This document shows positions 16,317-24,573 of a stretch of 28,492 nucleotides of DNA, piece after piece. Position 1 is the stretch's first letter, and each line of letters begins with the position of its first letter. The DNA is from Lagierella sp. (GTDB taxonomy: Bacteria > Bacillota > Clostridia > Tissierellales > Peptoniphilaceae), in contig NZ_JASBYU010000020.1 in assembly GCF_029983815.1 (NCBI RefSeq), positions 1 through 28,492 on the forward strand. Direction: 5' to 3'. The notes under the pieces are model-generated. The model was not told where the DNA came from, did no database searches, and saw nothing but the letters and a program-made list of their open reading frames with translations. The translations under genes were made by a program, and so were the position numbers.

Positions 16317-17352
16317 CTCTTTGCTTCTCCATGATGTGAATATGGTCAGGAACGATTACCATACCAACCCTTTGATCCACATCCTTATCATAAATCGATT
16401 GAACAAGATACCTTTGACCATCCACATTGACAATAATGTCATAATGTACCCCTTTAAAAGTCACCTGCTCAACAACACCTTCAAGCATTCCATCTTCCGG
16501 TTTTACCAAATCTATATCTTCCGGTCTAATTACAACATCCACAGCCTCATTGAGCTTAAAGCCTTTGTCTACACATACAAAGCCGTGATTAGAAAAGACT
16601 ACCTCAAAGTCTTTAACCATAGTACCATCCACAATATTACTTTCCCCAATAAAGTCTGCCACAAAAGCATTCTTAGGTTCATTATAAATATCAATAGGAC
16701 TTCCAATCTGTTGAACTAGACCATTATTCATTACAACAATTTTGTCACTCATACTCAAAGCTTCCTCCTGGTCATGAGTAACATAGATAAAAGTTATACC
16801 AACCTCTTCCTGAATCTTTTTAAGCTCCGACTGCATTGACTTTCTAAGCTTTAAATCCAAAGCCCCAAGAGGTTCATCCAATAACAAAACCTTAGGTTCA
16901 TTTACCAAGGCCCTTGCAATAGCTACCCTTTGTTGCTGACCACCAGAAAGAGAGTCCACAGATCTCTTATCAAAGCCCTTTAAAGATACAAGTTCCAAAG
17001 CTTCAGAAACCTTCTTGTCGATCTCATTCTTAGGAAGTTTCTTGATCTTAAGACCAAAAGCCACATTATCATAGATATTCATATTTGGAAAAAGAGCATA
17101 CTTTTGAAACACAGTATTAATATTTCTCTCATAGGGAGGCAAAGATGCAATATTTTTACCATCGAAGATTACCTCACCAGAATCCGGCTGTAAAAACCCT
17201 CCAATAATCCTAAGAGTAGTAGTCTTACCACAACCACTGGGCCCTAGTAGAGTTAAAAACTCACCCTGCTTAATATTTAGATTCAGATTGTCCAAAATCA
17301 AATCCTCATCAAAGGACTTAGACACATTTTTTAATTCAAGAATATTTTCCAT
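16306..17352 (-). CDS. potA: spermidine/putrescine ABC transporter ATP-binding protein PotA
   Basis: ATPase that drives polyamine import, 348 residues. Walker A is GPSGCGKTT (about residues 37-45), followed by the Q loop, the signature LSGGQQQR, Walker B VLLLDEP with the D loop GALD, and switch histidine THDQEEAL. The C-terminal TOBE domain (VVIRPEDIDLVK…) is typical of PotA. It starts 10 bp after the regulator gene in the same operon. Confidence 0.96.
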   Translation of the reverse strand: MENILELKNVSKSFDEDLILDNLNLNIKQGEFLTLLGPSGCGKTTTLRIIGGFLQPDSGEVIFDGKNIASLPPYERNINTVFQKYALFPNMNIYDNVAFGLKIKKLPKNEIDKKVSEALELVSLKGFDKRSVDSLSGGQQQRVAIARALVNEPKVLLLDEPLGALDLKLRKSMQSELKKIQEEVGITFIYVTHDQEEALSMSDKIVVMNNGLVQQIGSPIDIYNEPKNAFVADFIGESNIVDGTMVKDFEVVFSNHGFVCVDKGFKLNEAVDVVIRPEDIDLVKPEDGMLEGVVEQVTFKGVHYDIIVNVDGQRYLVQSIYDKDVDQRVGMVIVPDHIHIMEKQRDEI

Positions 17353-17362
17353 ATTTCACCCC

Positions 17363-17902
17363 TTAAAAACTTGGTGGACTAGTAGTCCAAAGCACAATGG
17401 CATCAGAAGAACCATTATTTGATAACTTTCTTGGTTTCTCACAACTAGAATAGAAGCTGTCTCCCTTACCTAAAACATATTCATTCTCACCAATATTTAA
17501 AATAACCTTACCCTTTAGCACATATCCGAAGTTTTCACCCTCCGTCGGTGCCAGAGTCCTACTGGACCCTTCCGGTCTAATCTTAATAATAATAGTCTCC
17601 ATCTCATTTTTTTGAGCACCAGGAACCAACCACTTAACCTCGTTGAGATTTTCATCATCCTCCATGATCACATAATCCTCCTTAGAAAATACCTCTTGAG
17701 GAGTTTCCTCTTCCTTGAAGAATTCAGCTAAGTTCGTTCCCAAAGCATCCAAAATATCCGATAGAGAGATTAAAGAAGGAGAAGTCAAGTCACGTTCAAC
17801 TTGGGAAATAAACCCCTTTGTCAACTCAGATCTTTCAGCAAGTTCCTCTTGAGTTAGCCCAAGGGCAACCCTTCTATTCTTAATCCTTGCACCAATTTCC
17901 AT
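17363..17902 (-). CDS. XRE-cupin transcriptional regulator of the pot operon
   Basis: A 179-residue regulator with an N-terminal XRE helix-turn-helix (IGARIKNRRVALGLTQEELAE, about residues 3-60) and a C-terminal cupin domain (SRTLAPTEGENFGYVLKGK…GDSFYSS) that would bind a small ligand, as in PuuR-type proteins. It heads the potABCD genes and so probably senses polyamines and controls the operon. Two ATGs exist: the one at 17906-17908 abuts the GGAGGGGG ribosome site, so the second at 17900-17902, 6 bases away, is preferred. Confidence 0.92.
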   Translation of the reverse strand: MEIGARIKNRRVALGLTQEELAERSELTKGFISQVERDLTSPSLISLSDILDALGTNLAEFFKEEETPQEVFSKEDYVIMEDDENLNEVKWLVPGAQKNEMETIIIKIRPEGSSRTLAPTEGENFGYVLKGKVILNIGENEYVLGKGDSFYSSCEKPRKLSNNGSSDAIVLWTTSPPSF

Positions 17903-17926
17903 AAACATCCCCCTCCAATAATATTA

Positions 17927-17988
17927 AGTAATTTGTTTACTATATTAAACTACCCTACTATTATAGCAAGAATTTTAAAAAATACAAG
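17927..17988 (-). promoter_or_regulatory. pot operon promoter and candidate operator
   Basis: On the minus strand TTGTAT (17982-17987) and TATAAT (17960-17965) have a 16-bp spacer. Just downstream, AGTAA/TTACT arms with a 5-bp gap (17927-17941) form a small inverted repeat that could bind the XRE-cupin regulator. The promoter is well supported; the operator is a guess from position and symmetry. Confidence 0.55.
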
Positions 17989-18000
17989 AGAATTTTTAGA

Positions 18001-18221
18001 AATACTTAACTTTTTTCTTACTATTTTAACCTTACCCGATTATCGAGAAAAAACACAAAAGAAAGCCGATTGGTTTTCCTTAAGATTCCTAAGTTGGACA
18101 CTCAATTAACCAAAAACAAAGTTTTAAGAGTAATGGTAAAATTAATTAATATTTTTTCTTTTGGGAAATAAAATTGTATTATGAACGAAAATAAACATTC
18201 AAAATATGAGTTACAAAACCT
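18001..18221. other. gene-free AT-rich spacer
   Basis: No coding sequence is visible. A GAAAGCC…GGTTTTC hairpin (about 18062-18078), resembling pal3, and an isolated CACTCAATTAACC half-site are the only recognisable pieces. The repeat cluster starts at 18222. Confidence 0.6.
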
Positions 18222-18361
18222 GAAAGAAATCTCACAGATTTCTTTCCCTATTTACAGCTAGGTTTTCAGGATTGCAAATCCTGAATCGTTGGAGGTTAAG
18301 AAGGGGTGGTTCTAGGAGGGGACGATAGGAACATACGAAACGTTCCTAAGTCCCCTCCTAG
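18222..18361 (+). repeat. modular palindrome repeat, copy A (pal3-pal4-core-pal5)
   Basis: A GAAAGAAATC/GATTTCTTTC hairpin (18222-18246) is followed by TTCAGGATT/AATCCTGAA (pal4, 18265-18285), the invariant core TCGTTGGAGG (18286-18295), a purine-rich linker and the long hairpin pal5 (18312-18361; outer arms CTAGGAGGGGAC/GTCCCCTCCTAG, inner arms TAGGAAC/GTTCCTA, loop ATACGAAAC). Core plus pal5 is almost identical to the inverted copy at 24230-24310. Confidence 0.88.
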
Positions 18362-18375
18362 GTTATAGAAAGAAA

Positions 18376-18498
18376 ATAAAAACATAAATTATCAAGCACT
18401 CATACATGAGTGCTCGGCTGCAAGCAGTTTCACGAAGTTTATAAAACTTTGAACACCTTCGCCTATAGGCAGACTAAAAGGAAATCCAAAAGCTTTCC
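18376..18498 (+). repeat. modular palindrome repeat, pal1-pal2-pal3 part
   Basis: After an A-rich linker come AGCACTCATACATGAGTGCT (pal1, 18395-18414), CTGCAAGCAG, AAGTTTATAAAACTT (pal2, 18435-18449), CGCCTATAGGCAG, and a GGAAATC…GCTTTCC hairpin (pal3, imperfect). It leads straight into the tandem pair at 18499-18954. Confidence 0.85.
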
Positions 18499-18726
18499 TA
18501 CCTCTTACTCCGCGGGGTATTTAGGGGCTGCGTAAGCCCCTAAATCGTTGGAGGGTAAGGGAGGGAGGTTTTAGGAGGGACCGATGGGAACATACGAAAA
18601 GTTCCTTAGGTCCCTCCTAAGAAGATTAGAAAAAAATATATAACTTAATTAGATTTTTCAGAATTTGATAAAGTCCGAATAACAACTGCCGATAGGCAGA
18701 ATAAAAGGAAAGCCATACAGCTTTCC
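18499..18726 (+). repeat. 228-bp tandem repeat, unit 1 (copy B)
   Basis: Contains CGCGGGGTAT, pal4 TTTAGGGGC/GCCCCTAAA (18520-18544), the core TCGTTGGAGG, pal5 (18571-18620; arms TTAGGAGGGACC/GGTCCCTCCTAA), an A-rich linker, a GAATTTGATAAAGTC palindrome (pal2 variant), CTGCCGATAGGCAG and GGAAAGC…GCTTTCC (pal3). It is followed without a gap by an equal-length copy. Confidence 0.92.
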
Positions 18727-18954
18727 TACCTCTTACTCCGCGGGGTATTTAGGGGCTGCGTAAGCCCCTAAATCGTTGGAGGGTAAGGGAGGGAGGTTTT
18801 AGGAGGAACCGATGGGAACATACGAAAAGTTCTTTAGGTCCCTCCTAAGAAGATTAGAAAAAAATGTATAACTTAATTAGATTTTCCAGAATTTGATAAA
18901 TTCCGAATAACAACTGCCGATAGGCAGATTAAAAGGAAAGCCATACAGCTTTCC
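18727..18954 (+). repeat. 228-bp tandem repeat, unit 2 (copy C)
   Basis: A direct duplicate of 18499-18726 with the same length and about six visible substitutions. Two of them fall in pal5 (GGAACC for GGGACC; TTCTTTAGG for TTCCTTAGG) and weaken its stem. The final pal3 hairpin lies 44 bp beyond the stop of the minus-strand TPM gene and may act as its terminator. Confidence 0.92.
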
Positions 18955-18998
18955 TTCCCCTCAATTTTCTTGCATTAAAAGATTGGAAAACCAATCCT

Positions 18999-19826
18999 TT
19001 AAAAACTCCTTCCTGCTCCTCCACCTCCGGAAGATCCTCCTCCACCGGAGAAACCTCCTCCGCCAGATGAACCACCGGAAAATCCACCTGAACCAAATCC
19101 GCCCATTGGGAATGGAAAATATCCTCTTCTATACCTTCCATAGCCCCGACGTCTAGGTCCTCGTGGTCCTCTAAAGATGGAAATCAGTACCAAAATTATG
19201 AATATCATTATAATGATATTGCTTCCACTTTGAGGAACAGCTTGTAAATTTTCAATATATTCTTGATAATTTCCTTCAATTTCTACATTATATTCCACAA
19301 TCACTTGAGATATTACAGCTCTAAAAGTCTCAAGTAACGCCTTGTCAAATGTCTGCAGGTTATCCCGTTGTACATTTGTAATAAAATATTCATCAATTAT
19401 TCTTCCGACCTTACCGTCATTGAGTCTACCTTCAAGACCATATCCTGTGGCAATAAATATGTTGAATTTATTGGATGTAGGTTCTTTTCCAACGAGTATC
19501 AACACCCCATTGTTCATTTCCTTGTCGCCTATGCCCCATTTTCTAAACATCTCGAGAGCATAGTCTTCAATTGGATATTCCTGTAAATCATTGATTGTCG
19601 CCACAACCACTTGAGCCTTGGTCTTTCCCTCCAACTCAATATTGGTCTTCATAATCTCATCTTTGGTCTGTTGAGAAAGCACTCCCATTTCATCATAGAA
19701 ATAAAAATCCTTTGTAGGAGCTGGGATATCAGGCCCTATGGCATGACTTAATGAAGTCGAAAATATTACAAATAAGGCCAGAAAAATAGGTATTAATTTA
19801 CTTAATCTCCTATTTTTATCCTTCAT
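18999..19826 (-). CDS. TPM-domain (YgcG-like) exported membrane protein
   Basis: A 275-residue protein with a signal peptide (about residues 1-29, cleavage near SHAIG) and a TPM domain at about residues 38-185 (VYDEMGVLSQQTKDEI-type start, GVLILVGKE, IATGYGLEGRLNDGKVGRII). A transmembrane helix at about 203-220 is followed by an Arg-rich patch and a Gly/Ser-rich low-complexity tail ending GAGRSF, typical of the family. TPM proteins have been linked to phosphatase activity and photosystem repair in plants; the bacterial role is unclear. It starts 5 bp after lemA, the usual partner. Confidence 0.9.
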   Translation of the reverse strand: MKDKNRRLSKLIPIFLALFVIFSTSLSHAIGPDIPAPTKDFYFYDEMGVLSQQTKDEIMKTNIELEGKTKAQVVVATINDLQEYPIEDYALEMFRKWGIGDKEMNNGVLILVGKEPTSNKFNIFIATGYGLEGRLNDGKVGRIIDEYFITNVQRDNLQTFDKALLETFRAVISQVIVEYNVEIEGNYQEYIENLQAVPQSGSNIIIMIFIILVLISIFRGPRGPRRRGYGRYRRGYFPFPMGGFGSGGFSGGSSGGGGFSGGGGSSGGGGAGRSF

Positions 19827-19831
19827 AACTG

Positions 19832-20431
19832 TTACCCGATTACAAAGTGTTTAGGAGCCAAATAACCAAAATCAACTTCAGGTGCCTTTTCAGAACCTGG
19901 GTCCGCCTCAAAGTAATCCTTTTGACTAAAGCCTAAAAGCTTAGCAAAAAGAGAGGTAGGTAGTCTTCTAACCTTAGTGTTAAACTGTTTTACAACAGCA
20001 TTGTAGTCTTTTCTTGCAACGGCAATTCTATTTTCAGTTCCAGCCAACTCATCTTGTAACTGAATAAAGTTTTGATTTGCCTTTAAATCGGGATAGGCTT
20101 CAGCAACTACGTTGATGTCGCCAATGGCCCTAGTTAACTGAGCATTTGCCTCAGAAAGTTCCTTAGGGTTATTAGCTTCGTTAACCTTAGCTCTAGCTTC
20201 AGTTATCTTAGTCAAAGTCTCCTGTTCATGACTTGCATATCCCTTAACTGTGTTTACCAAATTAGGTATCAAGTCTGCTCTTCTTTGTACAGCAGTTTGT
20301 AAATCTGCGTAGGAGTTGTTTACATCCTCTTCCATTGTAACCAACCCATTATATGATCCAAATAGCGCCACAGCTATGGCAATCACTATTACGATCAATA
20401 TCAAAATTCCGCTTCCAGCTTTTTTCATCAT
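19832..20431 (-). CDS. lemA: LemA family protein
   Basis: A 199-residue protein with an N-terminal transmembrane anchor (about residues 5-24) and the LemA signature NSYADLQTAVQRRADLIPNLVNTVKGYASHE at about residues 38-70, followed by long helices. Its molecular function is not established. Two consecutive ATGs are possible, 4 or 7 bases after AGGAG. It lies 14 bp after thiI and 5 bp before the TPM gene, so it may be read from the upstream cysteine desulfurase-thiI unit. Confidence 0.92.
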   Translation of the reverse strand: MMKKAGSGILILIVIVIAIAVALFGSYNGLVTMEEDVNNSYADLQTAVQRRADLIPNLVNTVKGYASHEQETLTKITEARAKVNEANNPKELSEANAQLTRAIGDINVVAEAYPDLKANQNFIQLQDELAGTENRIAVARKDYNAVVKQFNTKVRRLPTSLFAKLLGFSQKDYFEADPGSEKAPEVDFGYLAPKHFVIG

Positions 20432-20445
20432 ATCTCTCCTTCATC

Positions 20446-21621
20446 TTAATCTTCAATATCTATTTCAAAGATTTCCATCCTATCAATAGCATCCCTTACC
20501 AAGCCCTCTACATCCAAATTTTCTTCACTTCGTAAAATATCCGATAGTCTAGGCTTAGTCACCGGTCTGTCCGGCAAGAATACCGTACAACAGTCTTCAA
20601 AAGGCAAAATAGACGTTTCATAGGTATCAATATCCCTTGAAATTTCAATAATTTCAGTCTTATCCATTCCAATTAACGGCCTTAAAATAGGCATAGATAC
20701 AACTTGGTTTATTACACCAACAGACTCAATTGTCTGGCTGGCAACTTGTCCAAGACTTTCTCCAGTGATAAGGGCGTTGTAGTCATGTAGCTTGGAAATT
20801 TCCTCACCAATTCTCATCATAAACCTTCTAGATAAAATGGTCATCTCCCTTGCCCTACACTTTTCATTGATCTCTCGTTGAATAGGCAAAAGATTTATAG
20901 AATACATAGTAATCTTACCAGTATAATAAGAAAGAATCTCCGCCAACTTCTTCACCTTATCAAAGGCCCTGTCACTTGTAAAAGGGTAGGAGTGAAAATG
21001 TAGCGCCGAGATTTCAACACCCCTTCTCGCCAGCATAAAGCCAGCAACAGGGCTGTCAATTCCCCCGGATAAAAGCAATAGCCCACGTCCAGAACTTCCA
21101 ATTGGAAGGCCACCATAACCCTTGACCCTGTCCGTATAGATATAGATATGATTTTTCACATCGATATAGATCATCATATCCGGTTCATGAACATCCACAT
21201 ATAGCATAGGAGCATATTTCTTTAAAACCTCCCCACCGATCAGAGGATTAAGCTCTGGTGACTTAATTGGAAAACTCTTATCAGACCTTTTAGCTTCCAC
21301 CTTAAAAGAAGTCTTTGACTGAATTTCCTTACTATCAATCAATTCAAAAACTCCCTTTACAATCTCATCAACATCCCTTGAAACCTTGATACAAGGACTT
21401 ATATAAACAATTCCAAAGACTTTTTTAATATGATTAATCATTTCATCAAAGTCTTCTCTATCTGCCTTAATATATAATTTACCCTGTTCCTTATAAAAAT
21501 CATCAACTTTGTAATTTTTTACCGATTCAATAATCTTTTTAACAGCTCTATCTTCAAAAGTCTTTCTATTCTTTCCCTTAAGAGCCAGTTCCCCAAAACT
21601 TACAGACAAATACCAATCCAT
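20446..21621 (-). CDS. thiI: tRNA 4-thiouridine synthetase ThiI (no rhodanese domain)
   Basis: Activates U8 of tRNA with ATP and inserts sulfur; may also serve thiazole synthesis. The 391 residues contain an N-terminal ferredoxin-like/THUMP region (about 1-165), the PP-loop LLLLSGGIDSP (SGGIDS at 185-190) and the C-terminal FEDCCTVFLPDRPVTKP block with the conserved cysteine pair. It lacks the rhodanese extension of enterobacterial ThiI, as usual in Firmicutes, where the adjacent cysteine desulfurase supplies sulfur. The start shares one base with the desulfurase stop (TAATG). Confidence 0.95.
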   Translation of the reverse strand: MDWYLSVSFGELALKGKNRKTFEDRAVKKIIESVKNYKVDDFYKEQGKLYIKADREDFDEMINHIKKVFGIVYISPCIKVSRDVDEIVKGVFELIDSKEIQSKTSFKVEAKRSDKSFPIKSPELNPLIGGEVLKKYAPMLYVDVHEPDMMIYIDVKNHIYIYTDRVKGYGGLPIGSSGRGLLLLSGGIDSPVAGFMLARRGVEISALHFHSYPFTSDRAFDKVKKLAEILSYYTGKITMYSINLLPIQREINEKCRAREMTILSRRFMMRIGEEISKLHDYNALITGESLGQVASQTIESVGVINQVVSMPILRPLIGMDKTEIIEISRDIDTYETSILPFEDCCTVFLPDRPVTKPRLSDILRSEENLDVEGLVRDAIDRMEIFEIDIED

Positions 21622-22754
21622 TAATTTCTCCCTACAATACTTCTAATATCATTTACAGCAACTTCAAATTCCTTAAAAAACTCATCACATTCTTCAATAG
21701 TGGACTCATCAGAAAAAGAAATCCTCACGGTTCCCAAGGCGTGGTCACCGTCCACACCCAAAGCCTTAATAACCGGACTTATATTGTTCTTATTACAAGC
21801 AGAACCAGTGGAGATGTAGATTTCTTTAGACTCCAAATAGTGCAAAAGCACCTCTCCCCTAACATCCTTGATGGACACATTCAAAATATAGGGACTAAAA
21901 TTTTCACCCTTAGAGTTGATGATTATATCATCCATTTTTTCAAGTTTTTCAATCAAATGGTTCTTTACTTCCATAACCCTAGCATAATTATCCATAAGGT
22001 TATTTCCTATAATTTCGCACATCTCACCAAGAGCGAGAATTCCAGGAACATTTTCCGTTCCAGAAGATATTCCCCTTTCCTGTCCACCACCTGTAATCAC
22101 AGGTCGTACATTGACACCATCTCTAACAAACATAGCACCAATACCCTTTGGAGCATGAAACTTATGTCCACTAATAGTGTAGATGTCCACCTTAGCCTTA
22201 TTTAAGTCCAGACCAACCTTTCCAAAACCTTGAATCCCATCAACGTGGAAAATACAATCCTTATTTTTCTTCTTTATTATATTGCCAATTTCTTCAATTG
22301 GATTTACAACGCCAATCTCGTTATTCACATGCATAATGGAGACCATGGCAGTATTTTCATCAATAGAATTTTCCAACTCCTCTAGGTCAATCCTTCCCTC
22401 ATGAATGACAGAAAGGACCTTTAAATTATTAAGACCAAGACTCTCATAGGTCTTTTTAACAGAGGAATGTTCAATCTCAGTCGTTATAAACTCCTTGTTA
22501 TGTCCATTGTCACCAAAGGATCTAATAGCAATATTATTACCCTCCGTGCCACAGGAAATAAAGTAGATTTCAGAAGCCTTAACCTTTAAAGCCCTAGCCA
22601 CCTTATCCCTTGCCAATTCAATTTCCTTTTCCACCCTATGACCAAAACTGTGGAGGGCAGAAGGATTGGCAAAGTCAACAGTCATCGCCTTTACCATAAT
22701 ATCTACAGCCTCTTGTCTAACCTTAGTAGTAGCTGCATTGTCAAAATATATCAT
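21621..22754 (-). CDS. cysteine desulfurase (NifS/IscS family)
   Basis: PLP enzyme that takes sulfur from cysteine; next to thiI it is most likely the ThiI sulfur donor (the NifZ role of Bacillus). The 377 residues begin MIYFDNAATTK. The PLP lysine is K198 in SGHKFHAPKG, and the persulfide-bearing cysteine is C320 in STGSACNKN. The promoter is not clear; a weak AAGGGA ribosome site precedes ATG. It overlaps thiI by one base and is divergent from the YprB-like gene across 155 bp. Confidence 0.94.
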   Translation of the reverse strand: MIYFDNAATTKVRQEAVDIMVKAMTVDFANPSALHSFGHRVEKEIELARDKVARALKVKASEIYFISCGTEGNNIAIRSFGDNGHNKEFITTEIEHSSVKKTYESLGLNNLKVLSVIHEGRIDLEELENSIDENTAMVSIMHVNNEIGVVNPIEEIGNIIKKKNKDCIFHVDGIQGFGKVGLDLNKAKVDIYTISGHKFHAPKGIGAMFVRDGVNVRPVITGGGQERGISSGTENVPGILALGEMCEIIGNNLMDNYARVMEVKNHLIEKLEKMDDIIINSKGENFSPYILNVSIKDVRGEVLLHYLESKEIYISTGSACNKNNISPVIKALGVDGDHALGTVRISFSDESTIEECDEFFKEFEVAVNDIRSIVGRN

Positions 22755-22909
22755 TTAATCTTCCCTTCATTCTAATACTAATAAAATTTAACTCACTTTA
22801 TTAACTTGGCAAATATCAAACATTCAAATTTAAACCCTAACATATGCCAAATAACAGTTTTCAATTAACTATGATAAAATAATTATACCATTAAGAAAGG
22901 CTGGTTTAA

Positions 22910-23803
22910 ATGAGAAGAAAGAAAGTTGTCAATAACTTAAGTGTAACACAAAGTGTTTTAACCATAACAACTACCGGTATCGATAGAAATAAAAATCATA
23001 TATTTCTAGTGACTTTACTTACTGGAGGAGCAGACGGTCAGTTGATACAGTACCAATTTCCAGAAGACCAGGATGCATTTCTTGAAGACATAAGAAAAAA
23101 GCCTAATCTAATTACATTTAACGGACACAGCTTTGACATACCATTTTTGGAAAAACACTTTGCCCTATCCAACTTCTTAAAAGAAGATCTTGACATCTAC
23201 AAATTTTTAAAGGGATATAAATTTATAAAACTTGAAAATTACAAGTTTACAACAGTTTTTGAATACTTTACCAAAGAAAAATTTGAAGAACTAACAGGAA
23301 GACAAACTGTAAAACTAATAAAGGAATATGAAAAGGAAAATTCTCCTACCGTATTGCAAAAAATATATAAACATGGAGAAGACCACTGCCTCAACCTCTA
23401 CAGAGTCTATGAATTGGTAAAAGATGAAATAAAAAATGGTTCAATAAACCTATCCATCTATGGTAAAGATCTAAAACTGCTTCCCTATAGTTTTAAAGAG
23501 GAAAAAGACTACTTTAATATCGACATTATAAACTACGGCGACAAAATACCTCTAAGTTATCAGTATAAAGACTTCGAGCTTGTTACAAAAGATGAAAATT
23601 ACCAGATAAAATTTAAAAAAGTAGAAGGACTATTAGACCAACAAACCCATGGAATTTGTATAATAACGGACTTTAAATACCAAGACGAAGACTTTAAAAA
23701 ACTTAAACCAGGGCTCATACCAATTTTTGTAAAAGACTATCAAAAAGAAAAAATCCTTAAAGCAGTCAAACTTTCATTAAGTAGAATTGGAGAAGTGAAA
23801 TGA
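22910..23803 (+). CDS. YprB-like RNase H-fold protein, first exonuclease motif lost
   Basis: A 297-residue protein of the YprB/RNase_H_2 family (predicted DEDD 3'-5' exonucleases). The fold is visible: strand VLTITTTG (residues 16-23), ITFNGHSFDIPFLEKHF (Exo II, D76) and HGEDHCLNLYRVYEL (Exo III, D158). The first motif, normally LDIETTG, reads LTITTTG, so both acidic metal ligands are replaced by threonine (T18 and T20). The remaining sequence is intact and under normal codon use, so it may act as a nucleic-acid-binding or regulatory protein without nuclease activity. It overlaps the next gene by 4 bp. Confidence 0.82.
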   Translation: MRRKKVVNNLSVTQSVLTITTTGIDRNKNHIFLVTLLTGGADGQLIQYQFPEDQDAFLEDIRKKPNLITFNGHSFDIPFLEKHFALSNFLKEDLDIYKFLKGYKFIKLENYKFTTVFEYFTKEKFEELTGRQTVKLIKEYEKENSPTVLQKIYKHGEDHCLNLYRVYELVKDEIKNGSINLSIYGKDLKLLPYSFKEEKDYFNIDIINYGDKIPLSYQYKDFELVTKDENYQIKFKKVEGLLDQQTHGICIITDFKYQDEDFKKLKPGLIPIFVKDYQKEKILKAVKLSLSRIGEVK

Positions 23804-24084
23804 AACTAGTGGACTTTAACGAAGAATATAAAAAGGGAACGAAACTACTCTTTATAAAAGGAGCACACTGCGCCCTCTGCGATGCAATGTTGGAAAAGAC
23901 ATTAAAAGAGCTAGACCCCTATACAATTGACATGACCATAATAGAGTTACAAGACCATCCACAAATCCGAGGGCAATACCTGATCTTTAGCTTCCCTACC
24001 ATGATATTACTAGAAGATGGAAAAGAGATAGCAAGAGAAAGCGGATACTTTGACTTATCAACTATAAAAAGGATTATTAGCTGA
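23800..24084 (+). CDS. thioredoxin-like protein (CALC motif)
   Basis: A 94-residue thioredoxin-fold protein with redox motif CALC (near residues 25-28, after FIKGAH) and the cis-proline region SFPTMILLEDGKEI. It lacks the classical WCGPC. It is probably a cytoplasmic disulfide reductase or a relative; the substrate is unknown. It starts within the YprB-like gene (ATGA overlap), so the two are coexpressed. Confidence 0.82.
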   Translation: MKLVDFNEEYKKGTKLLFIKGAHCALCDAMLEKTLKELDPYTIDMTIIELQDHPQIRGQYLIFSFPTMILLEDGKEIARESGYFDLSTIKRIIS

Positions 24085-24096
24085 TGGAATTTAAAA

Positions 24097-24430
24097 GAAA
24101 GCTATTTGCTTTCCTTTGACCTATCAATGGCTAGGGTATTCAAAGTTTTAAAAACTTTGGAAAATACTTGCATTCAAGCACTCAGGTATGAGTGCTTAGT
24201 AATTTTAAGAATTTTATTTTTTTCTAAACCTAGGAGGGGACTAAGGAACGTTTCGTATGTTCCTATCGTCCCCTCCTAGAACCACCCCTTCTTAACCTCC
24301 AACGATTTAGGGATGCCTGTCGAGCACTCATGTATGATTGCTTGAAAACACCCCGCGGTATAAGGGGTAGGAAAGCTGGCTGCTTTCCTGCAAAACTTTC
24401 CAAAGTCAAACACTCCGCACCGGAGAACCG
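24097..24430 (-). repeat. modular palindrome repeat, copy D (inverted)
   Basis: On the minus strand it reads: pal3 (24370-24388), CGCGGGGTG, a pal1 half AGCAATCATACATGAGTGCT in place of the pal4 left arm, CATCCCTAAATCGTTGGAGG core, pal5 (24230-24279, one base different from copy A), an A-rich linker, pal1 (24176-24197), pal2 AAAGTTTTTAAAACTTT (24142-24158) and a second pal3 (24097-24113). The module order is therefore conserved and cyclic. It fills the spacer between the thioredoxin-like gene and corA, a stretch with no other gene. Confidence 0.88.
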
Positions 24431-24515
24431 ATTAATTTTTTAGTAAAATTACCAATAGATGTATAAAATTATTTTATTATCAAAAGCTGAATGCAGCAGT
24501 GCTAGTCTTATTGGG

Positions 24516-24521
24516 TATAAT
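24516..24521 (+). promoter_or_regulatory. probable corA -10 box
   Basis: A perfect TATAAT preceded by TTGGG; no convincing -35 at 17 bp. It lies 45 bp before the CorA start codon. Confidence 0.4.
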
Positions 24522-24555
24522 TATACTGTTATGCAAAAAACTTTAAAGGATTTGA

Positions 24556-24573
24556 ATGATACTTTATGATTAA
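24556..24573 (+). CDS. five-codon upstream ORF overlapping the corA start
   Basis: ATG at 24556, five codons (MILYD) and stop TAA at 24571-24573. It has AAAGGA 5 bases upstream, which is the only good ribosome site in the region. Its last codons overlap the corA ATG (24566) in another frame, so corA may be translated by reinitiation. Whether the peptide matters is unknown. Confidence 0.4.
   Translation: MILYD

Noticed and set aside
18222..18954. CRISPR array
   Set aside because: The repeats are long, palindromic, unequal in spacing and not separated by unique spacers of constant length; no cas genes are nearby.
18929..19141. 70-codon minus-strand ORF overlapping the TPM gene
   Set aside because: It is a different frame of the Gly/Ser-rich tail of the TPM gene, with no ribosome site; its composition is explained by the low-complexity coding sequence.
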